A program made the position numbers and the translations under genes. Shown one piece after another: positions 32,058-43,824 of a stretch of 64,000 nt of DNA. The stretch lies in the NCBI RefSeq assembly GCF_029407905.1, contig NC_073628.1, forward strand, positions 15,405,501-15,469,500. Reading direction: 5' to 3'. The number at the start of each line of letters is the position of its first letter. Position 1 is the stretch's first letter. The DNA is from Bubalus kerabau (Eukaryota; Chordata; Mammalia; Artiodactyla; Bovidae). Under the pieces are notes generated by a model. The model ran no database searches. It saw only the letters and a program-made list of their open reading frames with translations, and had not been told where the DNA came from.

Positions 32058-32178
32058 ATTCTTCTTTTTTTCTTTTGGCCATGTGGCCTGTGGGATCTTA
32101 GTTCCCCAACCAGGTATTGAACCTGGGCCCTGGCAGCAAAAGCCTGGAATCCTAACCACTAGGCCACCAGGGAATTCT
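32058..32178 (-). repeat. CHR-type tRNA SINE, short form
   Basis: Plus strand runs from TTTTGGCCATGTGGCCTGTGG to CACTAGGCCACCAGGGAATTC, the reverse complement of the tRNA-Glu-derived SINE. Confidence 0.82.
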
Positions 32179-32179
32179 G

Positions 32180-32725
32180 AAAATCATGTCTTCAAAGAGG
32201 CAGACAGTTCATACAGTTTTATAAATCCATTTACTTATATGTAACACAACAGAACTGACGTACATATGCTATCTGCAGATATAAAAGGTATATGGATGTG
32301 TGATCAGTGAAGATAGCACTTTTTTTTGATTGGGCAAAATGTGATAGAATCTATAATTATGCCTTCAAATGAAGATTTAAGAAGGAGCAGTCAATGGTTG
32401 TCTGAAGTGAGAATACAATTACAGAGTTTATCAGCTGCCTATCACCCAGGAAAAGATGAGCGCACGGTGTGTTTCCCTCTGTACACCACCACTGCTTCTG
32501 TTAATAGAGCAAACATTTCTTCCTCAGGGCACGGAGTGGGAAAAGGAGCAATGCTTATGCATTGGGCCCATTTGCCTTTATCCTGGCTTTAATCTTGGTA
32601 AAATGTACTGCTGAAGATTATTAGGAAACATAAAGTGATGAAAAAGTGCCACAAACAGTAGCACAGGTGTATATTCTCACACATAGCAGCTGGAAACTGT
32701 TTTGGAAGACTGAGTGGGCTCATAC
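32180..32725. other. Intron 1, nothing recognised
   Basis: An 88-codon frame here has no domain. No young repeat. Confidence 0.45.
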
Positions 32726-32729
32726 AGTT

Positions 32730-32925
32730 ATGAGAATTGCCAGCATTTGTTGAGCCTTTCAAAAAGGTATCACTATGCTAAATATTTCATACATCATCTC
32801 ATTCAGATCCCACTTTAACCCTTTGTTATTGCCACTTGTATCTTTGCAAATAAGTAAAGTGATATCCAGGTGTCAAACTAAAGTCTGTCTTCGGTGTTGC
32901 ACTTAACACATTACTGCATCTCACA
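32730..32925 (+). repeat. MIR SINE
   Basis: CCAGCATTTGTTGAGCCTTTC, ATACATCATCTCATTCAGATCC and an AAATAAGTAAAGTGATATCC core are MIR-like. Confidence 0.7.
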
Positions 32926-33655
32926 ATTAAATATGTGTCATAAAATTGGATATATTTTCATTCAGCATGAATCACAAGAAATACATGACTGACATTAGTC
33001 CTACCGCAGCACTGAAGATTGCATCTGAAATTTTCCATAATAAAATGTTGGAGGTTTTAAACTTTGAGGAAGTCTTTCTAGCCTTGTAAAGGATAGAATT
33101 CTCTTGTTACTGAAAATGGGGAAGCATCAGAGATTACAATATTGTAAAGGGATTTCATATTGAATATATGTGTGTGTGTATATATAAATACATATATCTC
33201 CCCCCCCCGCTCCGCCACCGTGGTTTCCTGGCATTTTGTAGACTACAAGTGAGCATATCTTTATATATGCTATAATGGGATGTCTTAATGCAACCACCAC
33301 ATTCATGATTGAAACAGTTCTTCTTGGATCTTGATTGATTTCTTGAAATTTATCTCCTACTAAACTGAAAGCCACTTTCGTTTTTTCCTTTGTTCTTTAT
33401 ATCAGAAATACTTCACTCCATAATGAGCTGGAAATCTCTGGATTTTTAGTCACGGCATCTAAAAATAGTGATTGTTTATGTGCCTTTAAAAAGATAAAGA
33501 TACATTAAATTTATATTACACTCCTGCTTGATGGGCACTTTCTTCACTAACATTATTATTAGTGCCAAAGGTGACTTCAGCCAGCACATTTTTACATAAC
33601 TGATTCTGGAGTAAATCACTGACTTACATCATTGTGATCCTTCACATTGATAATT
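32926..33655. other. Intron 1 with a TG/TA microsatellite and a C9 run
   Basis: Simple repeats at about 33165-33210 (TG, TA, then CCCCCCCCC). The rest is unique AT-rich DNA. Confidence 0.5.
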
Positions 33656-33659
33656 CTGT

Positions 33660-33923
33660 CTTGCTGCTGCTGCTGCTGCTAATTTGCTTCGATCGTGTCC
33701 AACTCTGTGCGACCCCATAGATGGCAGCCCACCACCCTCCCCTGTCCCTGGGATTCTCCAGGCAAGACTACTGGAGTGGGTTACCATTTCCTTCTCCCAT
33801 GCATGTGTGCTAAGTTGCTTCAGTCGTGTCCGACTCTGTGCATAGATGGCAGCCCACCAGGCTCTTCTGTCCACAGGATTCTCTAGGCAAGAATACTGGA
33901 GTGGGTTGCCATTTCCTTCTCCA
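33660..33923 (-). repeat. Bov-A2 SINE (dimer)
   Basis: GCT-repeat tail first, then two reverse-complement BovA monomers. A short internal deletion removes the GACCC block of the second monomer near 33841. TSD AATTCTGT/AATTCTTT. Confidence 0.92.
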
Positions 33924-33931
33924 AATTCTTT

Positions 33932-34364
33932 AGAGTGAAAATTGATGAATGAAACTAATGTCTCAGTTTTCTAGGAGAACATCATTTCTGTTTCCATATT
34001 GAGTATTCTTCCATTTTAGTAATGTATAGCTTTAAAAAAAAACCTTAAAATTACAAATGTTTGATACCCCAGTTTCAATATTCTATACTGTTATCTTTCT
34101 ATAGGTATTAAATGGTGTATGTAGGTTTTTGTTTTTTTTTTTTAATGTTGACATGATTTGGTTTTAATAGTTTTTGATGCAGTCAGCTTACACACAACTT
34201 AGGGTTACATATAACCAAGAGTTTGAATCTTTGGAATCAAGATTTTGTGGAACTACTACCCTCTGGCTTCTGAAACAATGTAATTCTTTTTAAAAATGAT
34301 TTTCCCTTGATTGACATCTTAACCTAAGTATCTGATTATCACCTACTGTTAGCAAGCAAGCTTG
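33932..34364. other. Intron 1, nothing recognised
   Basis: AT-rich with a T10 run near 34132. Confidence 0.5.
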
Positions 34365-34373
34365 TTCAGAACT

Positions 34374-34606
34374 TTGTTGTTTTTTAGTTGCTGAGTCGTG
34401 TCCAGAGCCTTTGCAGCACCTTGGACTATAGCTCCATGGGCTGTATAGCACACCAGCCTCTTCTTTCCATGGTGATTTTTCAGGCAAGAATACTGAAGTG
34501 GGTTGCCATTTCATTCTCCAGGGTATCTTCCTGGATCAGGGATTGAACCTGTGTCTCCTGCACTGGCAGGTGGATTCATACTACTGAGCTACCAGGTTAG
34601 CCCCTA
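34374..34606 (-). repeat. Bov-tA SINE
   Basis: Diverged antisense copy with TSD TTCAGAACT (34365-34373) and TTCGGAACT (34607-34615). Confidence 0.88.
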
Positions 34607-34780
34607 TTCGGAACTATCCTCTATTAAATGTGGCGTGTTTAGTTTTGGAGGCTGGATAATTTCATTAGGCTCATGAGTGGGAGGATTATTCCAACTATTT
34701 TGGGGAAGGGGCAGAGAGTTCCAGGAACTGGGCCACTGCCCACTCTCTGGGCTTTATAGTCAGCCTTGGAACTATCTTGG

Positions 34781-34991
34781 GGGCTTCCCAAGTAGCTCAA
34801 ATGGTAAAGGAACTGACTGCAGTGCCAGAGTCCCTGAGTCAGGAAGATCCCCTAGGGGGATGGCATGGCACCCCACTCCAGTATTCTTGCCTGGAAAATC
34901 CCATGGACAGAGGAGCCTGGCAGACTACAGTCTGTGGGGTCACAAATAGTTAGACACAACTAAGTAACTAACACACACAGACACACACACA
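34781..34991 (+). repeat. Bov-tA SINE
   Basis: Head, BovA body and CA-repeat tail. Perfect 16-base TSD CTTGGAACTATCTTGG (34765-34780 and 34992-35007). Confidence 0.96.
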
Positions 34992-35007
34992 CTTGGAACT
35001 ATCTTGG

Positions 35008-36145
35008 TGCCTGTGGATGTTTGATTTAGCGTGCTGATTGTTATAGTGAGTGAGGCTTAGTGTCTAGTGGAAGTAGACTTGTCTGCCACCTTGGACCTAC
35101 TTGCTTTATGTCATGTCCTCGGGCTATGTCGTTCTTTTAAAGGCTGTGCCCTGCCACCTTCCCTCCTGTTTCACATTTGGAGTGCTTCCTAGGCAGGAAG
35201 TGAGCCACTTTAGGATAAGTCACTCTGGTGTATACAGCTGGCCTCAATTTGGGCTTTCTCTCAAGTCAATTTGTCCTGCATTTGATTGGCGTACCCTGTT
35301 GAAGAGAGGAATTGTTAGACTGCCTGATTTGGGAACCGGTTTGTTTGCTTTTCCAGAGCTAGGCTTGCCCATTTGTTTGAAGGCCTCCATTTGGGAGTGG
35401 AAGTGGAATTTTAGACTACACCTCTTCTGATTTTCTGTGTTACCATAGCTTAGTTGTTATTTATGTTTTTGTGTATGTCACTTTGGGATAAGCTACATAT
35501 GGTCCTTTTTTTCTGGGCTGCATTTCGTCTGATTATTTCTTTGTGGGGCAATGTGTTTGTTGTTTGTATGTGTGTTAGTACCTGTGTTGGCCAGTTAAGA
35601 CATCTTTGGTGAATAACAGGTCTTGGATGTGACAATACCAGCTTTCTTATTGCTTAGGTTTCGCCTGTGGTGGGGCATTGGTTAGGATTTTCCCTTTTGA
35701 ACTATCCTTGGTCATTCGTTCAGCTTTATCTCTGATGGGACATTGGTTGGGATTCTCCCCTTTTCCGTGCTAGGGAACTGTGACACTGAGAGAACAGTTT
35801 GAATTGTTGTTTGCTTGTTAATTGGTGACACCAGCCGTGAATAATTAAGTGTAGATGATCAGAATTTTTATTTCATCTTACAGTCCCCCGGGTTTATTTG
35901 CAAAACTTAAGAGATCTTTAGCTGTGCTTTATAAATGAAAGAAAAGGTATCAGTCAGTACTCGCTGAGATCTGGAAGGCAAAGGCCCCTAATAGATTAAC
36001 TATTTTGTCAAAGTGGGTCTTTCGCAGTTGCTTTTATCTTGAGGGTATGTGTGTGTATGTGAATGAGTGTCTTGGTACCTGAATCCAAATCTCTTTTTCT
36101 CATTTTGCTGAAAGAAGACTTGTGAATGTGAGTGGATGGTATGTA
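35008..36145. other. Intron 1, nothing recognised
   Basis: Over 1.1 kb without a recognisable repeat. The 109-codon frame at 35101-35430 has no domain. A longer repeat-free block than its surroundings. Confidence 0.5.
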
Positions 36146-36743
36146 TTACTGTATTTGTTTAAACTGGCTTGTTTCACTTAGTGTAATATCCTCAAGGTTC
36201 ATCCATATCATAGCATATATCTGAATTTTCTCCCTTTTTAAGGCTAAATAATATTCCATTTTATATATATATACCACATTTTGTTTATCCATTTATCTGT
36301 TGATACATATGGGCTATAGTGAATAATGCTTCTATGAGCATTCATGTTACAAGTATATGGTCATGTCTCTGCTTTCAGTTCTTTGGAGTATATACCCAGA
36401 AGTAGAATTGCTGTGTCATATGGTAATTCTGTGTTTAATTTCTTTGAGTAACAGCCATAGTATTTTACATAGTGTCTATACTTACATTCCCACCAACAGT
36501 GCACAAGGGCTCTTTATCCACATCCTTGGCAACACTTATCTTCTGTTATTTTGTCTTTTATAGTAGTCATATTAATGAATGTGAGATGGCAAAGTGTGTG
36601 GGGATAGGTCATTGATTTCTAGACCGTCTTCTCTTTGTATACATTTAAAGCTATAAATTTTACTCTAAGCACTACTTTAGCTGCATTCTACAAATGTTGA
36701 TAATGTTGTATTTTCATTATTACTCAGTTAGAAATACTTTCCA

Positions 36744-36860
36744 GGGATTTCCCTGTCAGGTCCAGTGGTTAAGACACTGTACTTCCAAGGCAAGGGCCAT
36801 GGGTTTGGTCCTTGGTTGGGAAATTAAGATCCCACATGCTCTGTGGCAAAAAAAAAAAAA
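36744..36860 (+). repeat. CHR-type tRNA SINE, short form
   Basis: GGGATTTCCCTGTCAGGTCCAG head, AAGATCCCACATGC and an A12 tail, inside antisense L1. Confidence 0.85.
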
Positions 36861-37138
36861 GACAAAGCTTTCTAATTTCCTTTGTTGATTCCTTCATTAC
36901 TATGGGTTATTTAGAAGTGTGTTATTTAAAATACCTGGAATTTTCTTGATAGCTCAATGATTTCTAATTTTTTAATTTGTGATTAGAGAACACACTCTGG
37001 GTGCATTCATTCTTGTAAAATTTATTAAGATTTGTTTTATGGTCCAATTGGTGAACATACCTTGTTGCACTTGAAATGTGTACCAATGATTTTGTGTCAC
37101 TGGTAATACTTTTTGTCATGAAGTATACTTTGTCTCAC

Positions 37139-37446
37139 GTTCAGTTCAGTTCAGTTCAGTCGCTCAGTCGTGTCTGATTTTGCGACCCCATGAATCGCAG
37201 CACACCAGGCCTCCCTGTCCATCACCAACTCCCGGAGTTCACTCAGACTCACGTCCATCGAGTCAGTGATGCCATCCAGCCATCTCATCCTCTGTCGTCC
37301 CCTTCTCCTCCAGCCACCAATCCCTCCCAGCATCAGAGTCTTTTCCAATGAGTCAACTCTTCCCATGAGGTGGCCAAAGTATTGGAGTTTCAGCTTTAGC
37401 ATCATTCCCTCCAAAGAAATCCCAGGGCTGATCTCCTTCAGAATAG
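37139..37446 (-). repeat. BovB LINE 3' fragment, young subfamily
   Basis: Four CAGTT tail units then antisense BovB 3' end up to GATCTCCTTCAGAAT. Inserted in an L1. Confidence 0.93.
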
Positions 37447-37578
37447 GGATAGCCAGTTCTTGCCTTCCAGTACTTACAGTTTGCATGGTATATCTTCTAA
37501 CATACCTCTTTGGTTTTTTATTTAAAGTAGATTTCTTATATAAAGTGCATGTAGTTGGGCTTGCTTTTTCAATCCTAT

Positions 37579-37778
37579 GATAGTGATAGTGAAAGTTGCT
37601 CAGGCATGTCTGAATCTTTGCGACCCCATGGACTATACAGTCCATGGAATTCTCCAGGCCAGAATACTGAAGTGGGTAGCCTATCCCTTCTCCAGGGGAT
37701 CTTCCCAACCCAGGAATTTAACCAGGGTCTCCTGCATTGCAGGCAGATTCTTTACCAACTGAGCTGTCAGGGAAGCCT
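37579..37778 (-). repeat. Bov-tA SINE
   Basis: Antisense body and head (ends AACTGAGCTGTCAGGGAAGCC). Third insertion into the same antisense L1. Confidence 0.9.
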
Positions 37779-37864
37779 AGTCTCTCTTCCTTTTAGTTGA
37801 AATGTCTGTTAGTCCATTAAAATTTACTGTAGTTATATTTTACAGTATTTCGAAAAACAGACAC

Positions 37865-38240
37865 ATATTTGTCTGCTCCCGCTGCTCTAGCAAAAGTACC
37901 ACAACCCGGATGGCTTAAAGAGAAAATTTTGTCTCAGCTCTGGAAATTAGAAGTCTGAAATCTTGGTGTTGGCAGGGTTGGTTCCTCTTAAGGGAAGGAA
38001 CTTTACAAGAGAAGGAGCTCTTCTTGGCCTCTCTCCTTGCTTTTGCTTGTGGCAGCATAATTTCAGTCTTAACATGGCCTCTGTCTTTGAATTTTACTTT
38101 ATATAAGTACATCCTAACTATCTCAGTTTAGTTTGATTACTTTTGTAAAAAGCCTGTTTCCAAATAAGGTAACATACTCAGGTACTGGGGATTAGGATTT
38201 CAACATATCTTTTAGGGGATACGCTTCATAAGACAGCAGT
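37865..38240 (+). repeat. Old mammalian repeat ('gctgccataac' type)
   Basis: GCAAAAGTACCACAACCCGGATGGC, GTTGGCAGGGTTGGTTCCTC and CCTGTTTCCAAATAAGGTAAC followed by GGTACTGGGGATTAGGATTTC are in family order. Further copies lie at 43.1 and 61.0 kb. I do not recall the formal name. Confidence 0.55.
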
Positions 38241-39920
38241 GCAAAAGTGTTTTAGGTAAAGTCACTATACTTGTGTACATATTTTAAAGCATACAGAGTA
38301 GGACTTGGTATGAATACTTAAAAACTCTTTAGGGAAATACAGAGCTCTTTAAATGCTAATTGACTATAAAAGTGACTTAAATTTGACTTGCTTATGTAAG
38401 GATCCAAGAGACTGAATAAGGTATACCCTTTCTTCAGGCTTTCTTTTTAGTAAAAAATGATTTGATGTTAATTGCTGATATTCCTTAAGTACTGTGGTTG
38501 AATTCTTGTAAAGGGCAACTTCTAAGTTGGGGAGAAGGGACTGAATCTGTGTTTTTTAGTCAGATCTTTCTTCAAATCCTGGTTTTATTACTTATAGGAA
38601 CGTGGACAAGTTAATTTAACTTTCTATTTCCTCCTTTTAACTGGATCTTAAAAATTCTTTCCTGAAAATTGTGACCACGGTGAGATAAAGACACTTGGTG
38701 GGAGTTACTCAGTGTATATTAATGTATTTTCCCTGGATGTAGAAATTAATAATAAGCACAATTCTGGTTACCAGCAATGAGAGGAGATTCTAATAATTTA
38801 ATGTTACTGGTTTTATTGATTTATTGCTTTAACTCCAGGTAAATCTCATTCATTTTCTCAGAGTGCTGAACTAGAAAACTTAACTCCTGGAGTAAAATAA
38901 TTAAAATTTTTACTTGATTAAAAAGTGGCTAGTTATAAAAGTTAAAATGACCTTTTTATAACTCAGATACAGTAATTCATTTGGAATTATTTGTAAAAAA
39001 TCAATAAAGACTTAAGGAAGACCTTTGAGGGTTAAACTGTTGTCGGATAAAGATCACATGCACTTTTATTAGTGTTCATGCTCTCAAATATGAGTACTCA
39101 TATGAACAAGTTTAGTACTCCATTCAGAAAAAAAGGTGTGATTCCTTTCATGGAAAAAATACAGATACTTGTTTTTGGTTAGATTGACAACATAGTGACA
39201 GTTTTTCTTAGAACAAAATTTAAAGTATGAGGCACTGTAGCATTTGTCCAAAACACTTGATTCTAAAGGAAATGATAGTGAAAAACATTTTAACAATAAC
39301 TTTCTGGAGAAGGAAGTTGGTAAGTTGTAATTTTCACTACTTCACTCATATTTCTATGTAATTTGAGCATGAACTTTTTTCTTTCATCCTTGCTTAAACC
39401 ATGTATATTGACAAGTTTTCTATAAAATGTTTGTATTTTAATTTTATATAAAATTATAATTTTATACTTTAAAATATTTGTATGTTAAACTCCTTAAAAT
39501 ATATATTTTAGGTATTTTGTCTGAAGCTTTATTTTGCTGTCATTTATAATTGTACTTTTATTAATAATATGAGTGAACATAAAAGAATGTGCTTATTCCA
39601 AAAGTAAGCACCATAAATCACATTTATTCAACTTTTTTTAAAATGCCCCCCCGTGTTAGGAAGTTATAGAATATACACAGGCTCAACGTTTTCCCGCAAG
39701 TAGCATATGGATCTGTAGGAAAGCAAGATCTGTAGGCACTGATTGACTACCTGTGATACATAAAATGCTAATTAAAAGAGCAGTGATCTTTTTGTGGCCA
39801 TAAAGAAATGCCCAGTTGAGAACCACTGCACTATGATACGCAATGTTATTGATAAGAGTGTAGCACATGTTAATGGTGTAGACAGAAATGATTAAGAAAC
39901 TGCTGGTATGTTTACATGAA
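38241..39920. other. Intron 1, mostly nothing recognised
   Basis: A weak MIR-like piece lies at about 38560-38650 (AGTTAATTTAACTTTCTATTTCC). The remainder is AT-rich unique DNA. Frames are short and domain-free. Confidence 0.45.
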
Positions 39921-39924
39921 GACT

Positions 39925-40305
39925 GCACAAATAGTCATAGCAACTTTATTTGTAATAGCCCCAAACTGGGAACAACTCAGAGTTTGTTCTGTTAAGTGAC
40001 AACCAGACAGTGGTAATTGCACACAATGGAATACTATTCAGCAGAAGACAAAAAGTAACAAAAATTCTGGAGCCTAACAACATAGATGAATCTCAGAATA
40101 ATTATATCCAGTTTGAAAGAAGCTAGATGATTCTATATATATTAAAATTCTAGAAAATGCAACTAATCTAAAATGAAAAGCAAATTAGCGGTGGAGGTGA
40201 GAGGCTGGTGGGAGAGATTGTGACGAGGCACAAAGAAAATTACAGGAGTCGTGGAAGTGTACCTTATCTTGATATTCTGACATCTGTGTGAAAACTGACC
40301 TGATT
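39925..40305 (+). repeat. L1M LINE 3' end
   Basis: CACAATGGAATACTATTCAGCAG, AACATAGATGAATCTCAGAATAA and a 3' UTR with TGTACCTTATCTTGAT. Old, 5' truncated. Confidence 0.7.
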
Positions 40306-40311
40306 GTGTTG

Positions 40312-40675
40312 CAGGGCCCCTTCCAGGGCCCAAGAGTGGGCTCTTGTCTAACACTTGGAAATAAATTGTCCAAGGAGACACATGTGCTGACAAAGCAAGA
40401 GATTTATCGGGAAGGGGCACCCAGGCGGAGAGCAGTAGGGTTCGTTCTGACTCAGGATTCTTCCTGGTGGTGCACCCATTGCTCAGCCAAGATGGATGCC
40501 ACTGAGAATTATCCTTGGAGGTGGTTAGACACATGGTGTCTCCTTTTGACCTTTCCTGAACTCTTCCGGTTGGTGGTGACTTACTAGTTACTTACTAGGA
40601 CTAGGACCTCTTGTCATAAAATAACTCACACAAATGGTTACTATGGCGCCTGGCCAGGGTGGGCGGTTTCAGTCA
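40312..40675 (-). repeat. Solo ERV-type LTR (ruminant endogenous retrovirus)
   Basis: On the minus strand it starts TGAAACCGCCC and ends CCTGCA, i.e. TG...CA. A weak poly(A)-type GATAAATCTCTTGCTTTG lies about 90 bases before the end. No gag, pol or env flanks it, so it is a solitary LTR, probably a recombination product. No clean TSD was found. It resembles bovine ERV LTRs but I cannot name the family. Confidence 0.6.
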
Positions 40676-41037
40676 GTTTTGTACACTTCAAGTATGTTTG
40701 GTTTTACATCACTTATACTGCAAACATTTATAAAATGATTTTTAAAGAACATGGGTATCATTGATTCCAAATATATACTGGAATTTTCCTTGGAGAGATA
40801 GGACATATATCTCATAAACCTAAATCGGTGTGGTGTCACATGCCAGATCATTGGTCAAGACAGAAAATGCTATAGGAGTTCAGGGGAGGAAAGGCAGCAT
40901 AGTTTAATAGTAAAATGAGGAGAGGATTAAAGTCAGAGTGTCTGATTTTTAGGCCCTGTTAGGCCACTTATTTTCTCTGATCTTTGTTTTCCTTGATCTT
41001 TGAAGAATTTCCTTATTTACTTCAGAAGATTGTTTAA
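40676..41037. other. Intron 1, nothing firm
   Basis: A possible MIR scrap at 40890-40985. Otherwise unique. Confidence 0.4.
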
Positions 41038-41202
41038 TTTTTTTATTTAGCTGCGCCAGGTCTTAGATGCAGCATGTGGGATCTTTTATTTGCAGCATGC
41101 AGATCCTTAGCTTTGGCGTGTAGCATCAATTCTCTGACCAGGGACCAAACCCAGGCCCTTGGAGCTTGGAATCTTAGCCGCTGGACTATCAGGGAAGTCC
41201 TT
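41038..41202 (-). repeat. CHR-type tRNA SINE
   Basis: Plus strand goes from a T-rich start to CTGGACTATCAGGGAAGTCC, the reverse complement of the head. Carries an internal insertion or duplication of TGCAGCATG-type sequence. Confidence 0.8.
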
Positions 41203-41404
41203 CATCAGATTTTTTTAAAATCCAAAGAAAATATGTTTTAAAACACAGTGTAATCTGAAAAGTGGCATGCAAGTGGCAGGTATTGCTGATATTCAGAGTA
41301 GAAGAAAGAACATAGTAGAGTAGTATTTGACTTGTTGAGAACAATGAGGGAATTCCAAAATGAGACCAGAGATGGAAAGTGGAGATAATGTGTAGTATGT
41401 TCAG

Positions 41405-41653
41405 CTGCTGCTGCTGCTGCTGCTAAGTCACTTCAGTCGTGTCCTACTCTGTGCGACCCTATAGACAGCAGCCCACCGGGCTCCCCCACCCCTGGGATTC
41501 TCCAGGCAAGAACACTGGAGTGGGTTGCCATTTCCTTCTCCAATGCATGAAAGTGAAAAGTGAAAGTGAAGTCGCTCAGTCGTGTCCGACTCCTAGTGAC
41601 CCCATGGACTGCAGCCTACCAGCCTCCTCTGTCCATGGGATTTTCCAGGCAAG
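41405..41653 (-). repeat. Bov-A2 SINE, 5' truncated
   Basis: GCT-repeat tail and two BovA monomers, the outer one cut short at TTCCAGGCAAG. Perfect 10-base TSD GTATGTTCAG (41395-41404 and 41654-41663). Confidence 0.95.
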
Positions 41654-41749
41654 GTATGTTCAGAGAATGGTTCAAAAATCAGTTAGGAGCAAAGAAAAAC
41701 ATCTAAAACCATAGCAGAGTGGAGAGAATATGAGGTATTAATGAGAAAT

Positions 41750-41870
41750 AGTAGCATCAGGATGTCAATTGCTGTTTACTAGCCTTATGACCTTGGATAA
41801 GTCATTAATTCTCTGAGCTTCGATTTTCTCACCAATATAATGAATGGTGAGATAATAGTTCACCTTAGAA
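41750..41870 (+). repeat. MIR SINE fragment
   Basis: TAGCCTTATGACCTTGGATAAG, then TCTCTGAGCTTCGATTTTCTC are MIR core. Confidence 0.7.
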
Positions 41871-41871
41871 T

Positions 41872-42782
41872 ACCTAAACAGACATTTCTCCCAAGAAGAC
41901 TTAGACACAGCTAATAAACACATGAAAAGATGCTTAACATCACTCATTATTAGAGAAATGCAAATCAAAGCTACCATGATATCACCTTACAGCAGTCAGA
42001 ATGGCCATCATCAAAAAGTCTACAACAATAAATGCTGGAGAGGGTGGGAATCTTCTTGCACTGTTGGGGGGAATGTAAATTGATACAACCACTATGAAAA
42101 ACAGTATGGAGATTCCTTAAGAAACTAGGAATATGACCCAACAGTTGCACTTCTGAGCATATACACTGAGGAAATCATAATCGAAAAAGACACACATACC
42201 TCGCTGTTCATTGCAGCACTATTTACAATAGCTAGGAAATGAAAGTAATCTAGATGTCCATCAGCAGATGAATGGATAAAAAAGCTGTGGTACATATGTA
42301 CAATGGAATATTACTCAGCCATAAAAAGGATTGCATTTGAGTCAGTTCTTATGAGTTGGATGAACCTAGAACCTATTATACAGAGTAGAGTAAGTCAGAA
42401 AGAGAAAAATATCACATATTAACATATATATGGAATCTAGAAAGATGGTACTGATGAACCTATTTGCAGGGCAGCAGTGGAGATGCCAACGTAGAAAACA
42501 GACTTGAAGACAGTGGCGGAAAGAGAGGGTAGGGCGATTTGAAAGAATAGCGTTGAAACATACACATTACCATATGTAAAATAGATAGCTAGTGAGAATT
42601 TGCCGTATGATGCAGGGATCTCAGACCTGGTGCTCTGTGACAGCCTAAAGGGGTGGGAGGGAAGTGGGAGGTTCAAGAGGGAGAGGACATATGTATACCT
42701 GTGACTGATTCATGTTGGCATATGGCTGAAACCAACACATTATTGTAAAGCAGTTATCCTCCAATTAAAAATAAGCTAATAA
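41872..42782 (+). repeat. Ruminant L1 LINE, 0.9 kb 3' end
   Basis: Sense ORF2 C-terminal region (GCAAATCAAAGCTACCATGA, CCATCAGCAGATGAATGG) and the ruminant 3' end GACATATGTATACCTGTGAC with CAGTTATCCTCCAATTAAAA. 5' truncated and without a usable frame. Confidence 0.85.
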
Positions 42783-43100
42783 AAGTCTGCCTTATCTCAA
42801 GTATTTTACATATTGAAATCAATTGATATCAAATTATATAAATGCAGATGCTAAGAAGAATTCAGTGCTGTTAAGAGTTGTTCTGGGTGATAGCTAAAGC
42901 ATGAATTAATTGCTGGACTAAAATGATTGGATTTTAAAGAATTTGAACAGTGGTGAAGGATTAACTCAACATCCTGAGACTAAAGGCAGGAGAACAATCA
43001 GGATGTTTAAGTAGCCCAGGGCAGTGGGCAAAACAGAAAGGATTGATTTGATATAGGCCTTAGTGACCAAGTCTGTGTTTGGAGGAAAAGTGAAGGACAG
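42783..43100. other. Intron 1, nothing recognised
   Basis: Unique AT-rich DNA. Confidence 0.45.
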
Positions 43101-43104
43101 AAGT

Positions 43105-43550
43105 TGTATTAGTTTCCTGCGGCTCTTGTAATAAATATCACAACCTGGATGGCTTTAAACAGCAAACTTATCCTTTCACAATTCTGGAGTCTAGAAATTA
43201 ATAATTGGTATCATTGGATTGAAATCAAGATGTTGGCAGGTACCGTCTTTCTCCAAAGACTCTGGTCAAGGTGGGAAATCCATTCCTTGCCTCTTCTATT
43301 TTCTGATGGCTATATGCATTCCATGACTTGCAGCCTCATAACTCCAATTTATCCCTGTCTTCCCCATCACCTTCTCTGATATCAGTGTCATATCTTCTAA
43401 CTTCTCTCTTAGAAGGATGCTAAAGATTGTACCTAGGGGCCACTTGGATATCCAGAGATGTCTCCCTATGTTGGGATACTTCATTCCACCTGCAAAGTCC
43501 TCCATAAAAACCGTTTGCAAATTCCAGGGATTAAGACATGGACATATCTG
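43105..43550 (+). repeat. Old mammalian repeat ('gctgccataac' type)
   Basis: TTAGTTTCCTGCGGCTCTTGTAA, CACAACCTGGATGGCTTTAAAC and AATTCTGGAGTCTAGAAATTA match the family at 37.9 kb. Diverged towards its end. Confidence 0.5.
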
Positions 43551-43648
43551 AGGGAGTGACTTTTTTTACACTACTGTAAAAGTCAAAGATGATGCCCAGG
43601 CTTTTTGCTTTTTGGAATGATGGTATCATTTGAAATGATAATTTGTGA

Positions 43649-43824
43649 TACATATGTACAATGGAATATTACTCAGCCATAAAAAGGATTGCATTTGAGT
43701 CAGTTCTTATGAGTTGGATGAACCTAGAACCGGTTATACAGAGTAAAGTAAGTCAGAAAGAGAAAAATATCACATATTAACATATATATGGAATCTAGAA
43801 AGATGGTACTGATTAACCTATTTG
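43649..43824 (+). repeat. Internal L1 piece duplicating 42291-42466
   Basis: 176 bases align without gaps to the L1 at 42291-42466 with four substitutions. It has neither an L1 3' end nor a poly-A tail. See findings. Confidence 0.9.

Larger units (their letters stand above)
36150..37860 (-). repeat. L1M LINE, antisense, broken by three younger insertions
   Basis: Antisense L1 landmarks run through: AGGCTAAATAATATTCCATT, CATTTTGTTTATCCATTTATC, CTTACATTCCCACCAACAGTG, then ORF2-type sequence (AAAGCTATAAATTTTACTCT, GGTTATTTAGAAGTGTGTTATTTA) and a last piece to about 37860. Interrupted at 36744, 37139 and 37579. Confidence 0.72.

Noticed and set aside
40288..40587. 99-codon frame at 40.3 kb
   Set aside because: Lies within the solo LTR, antisense to it; LTRs do not code here.
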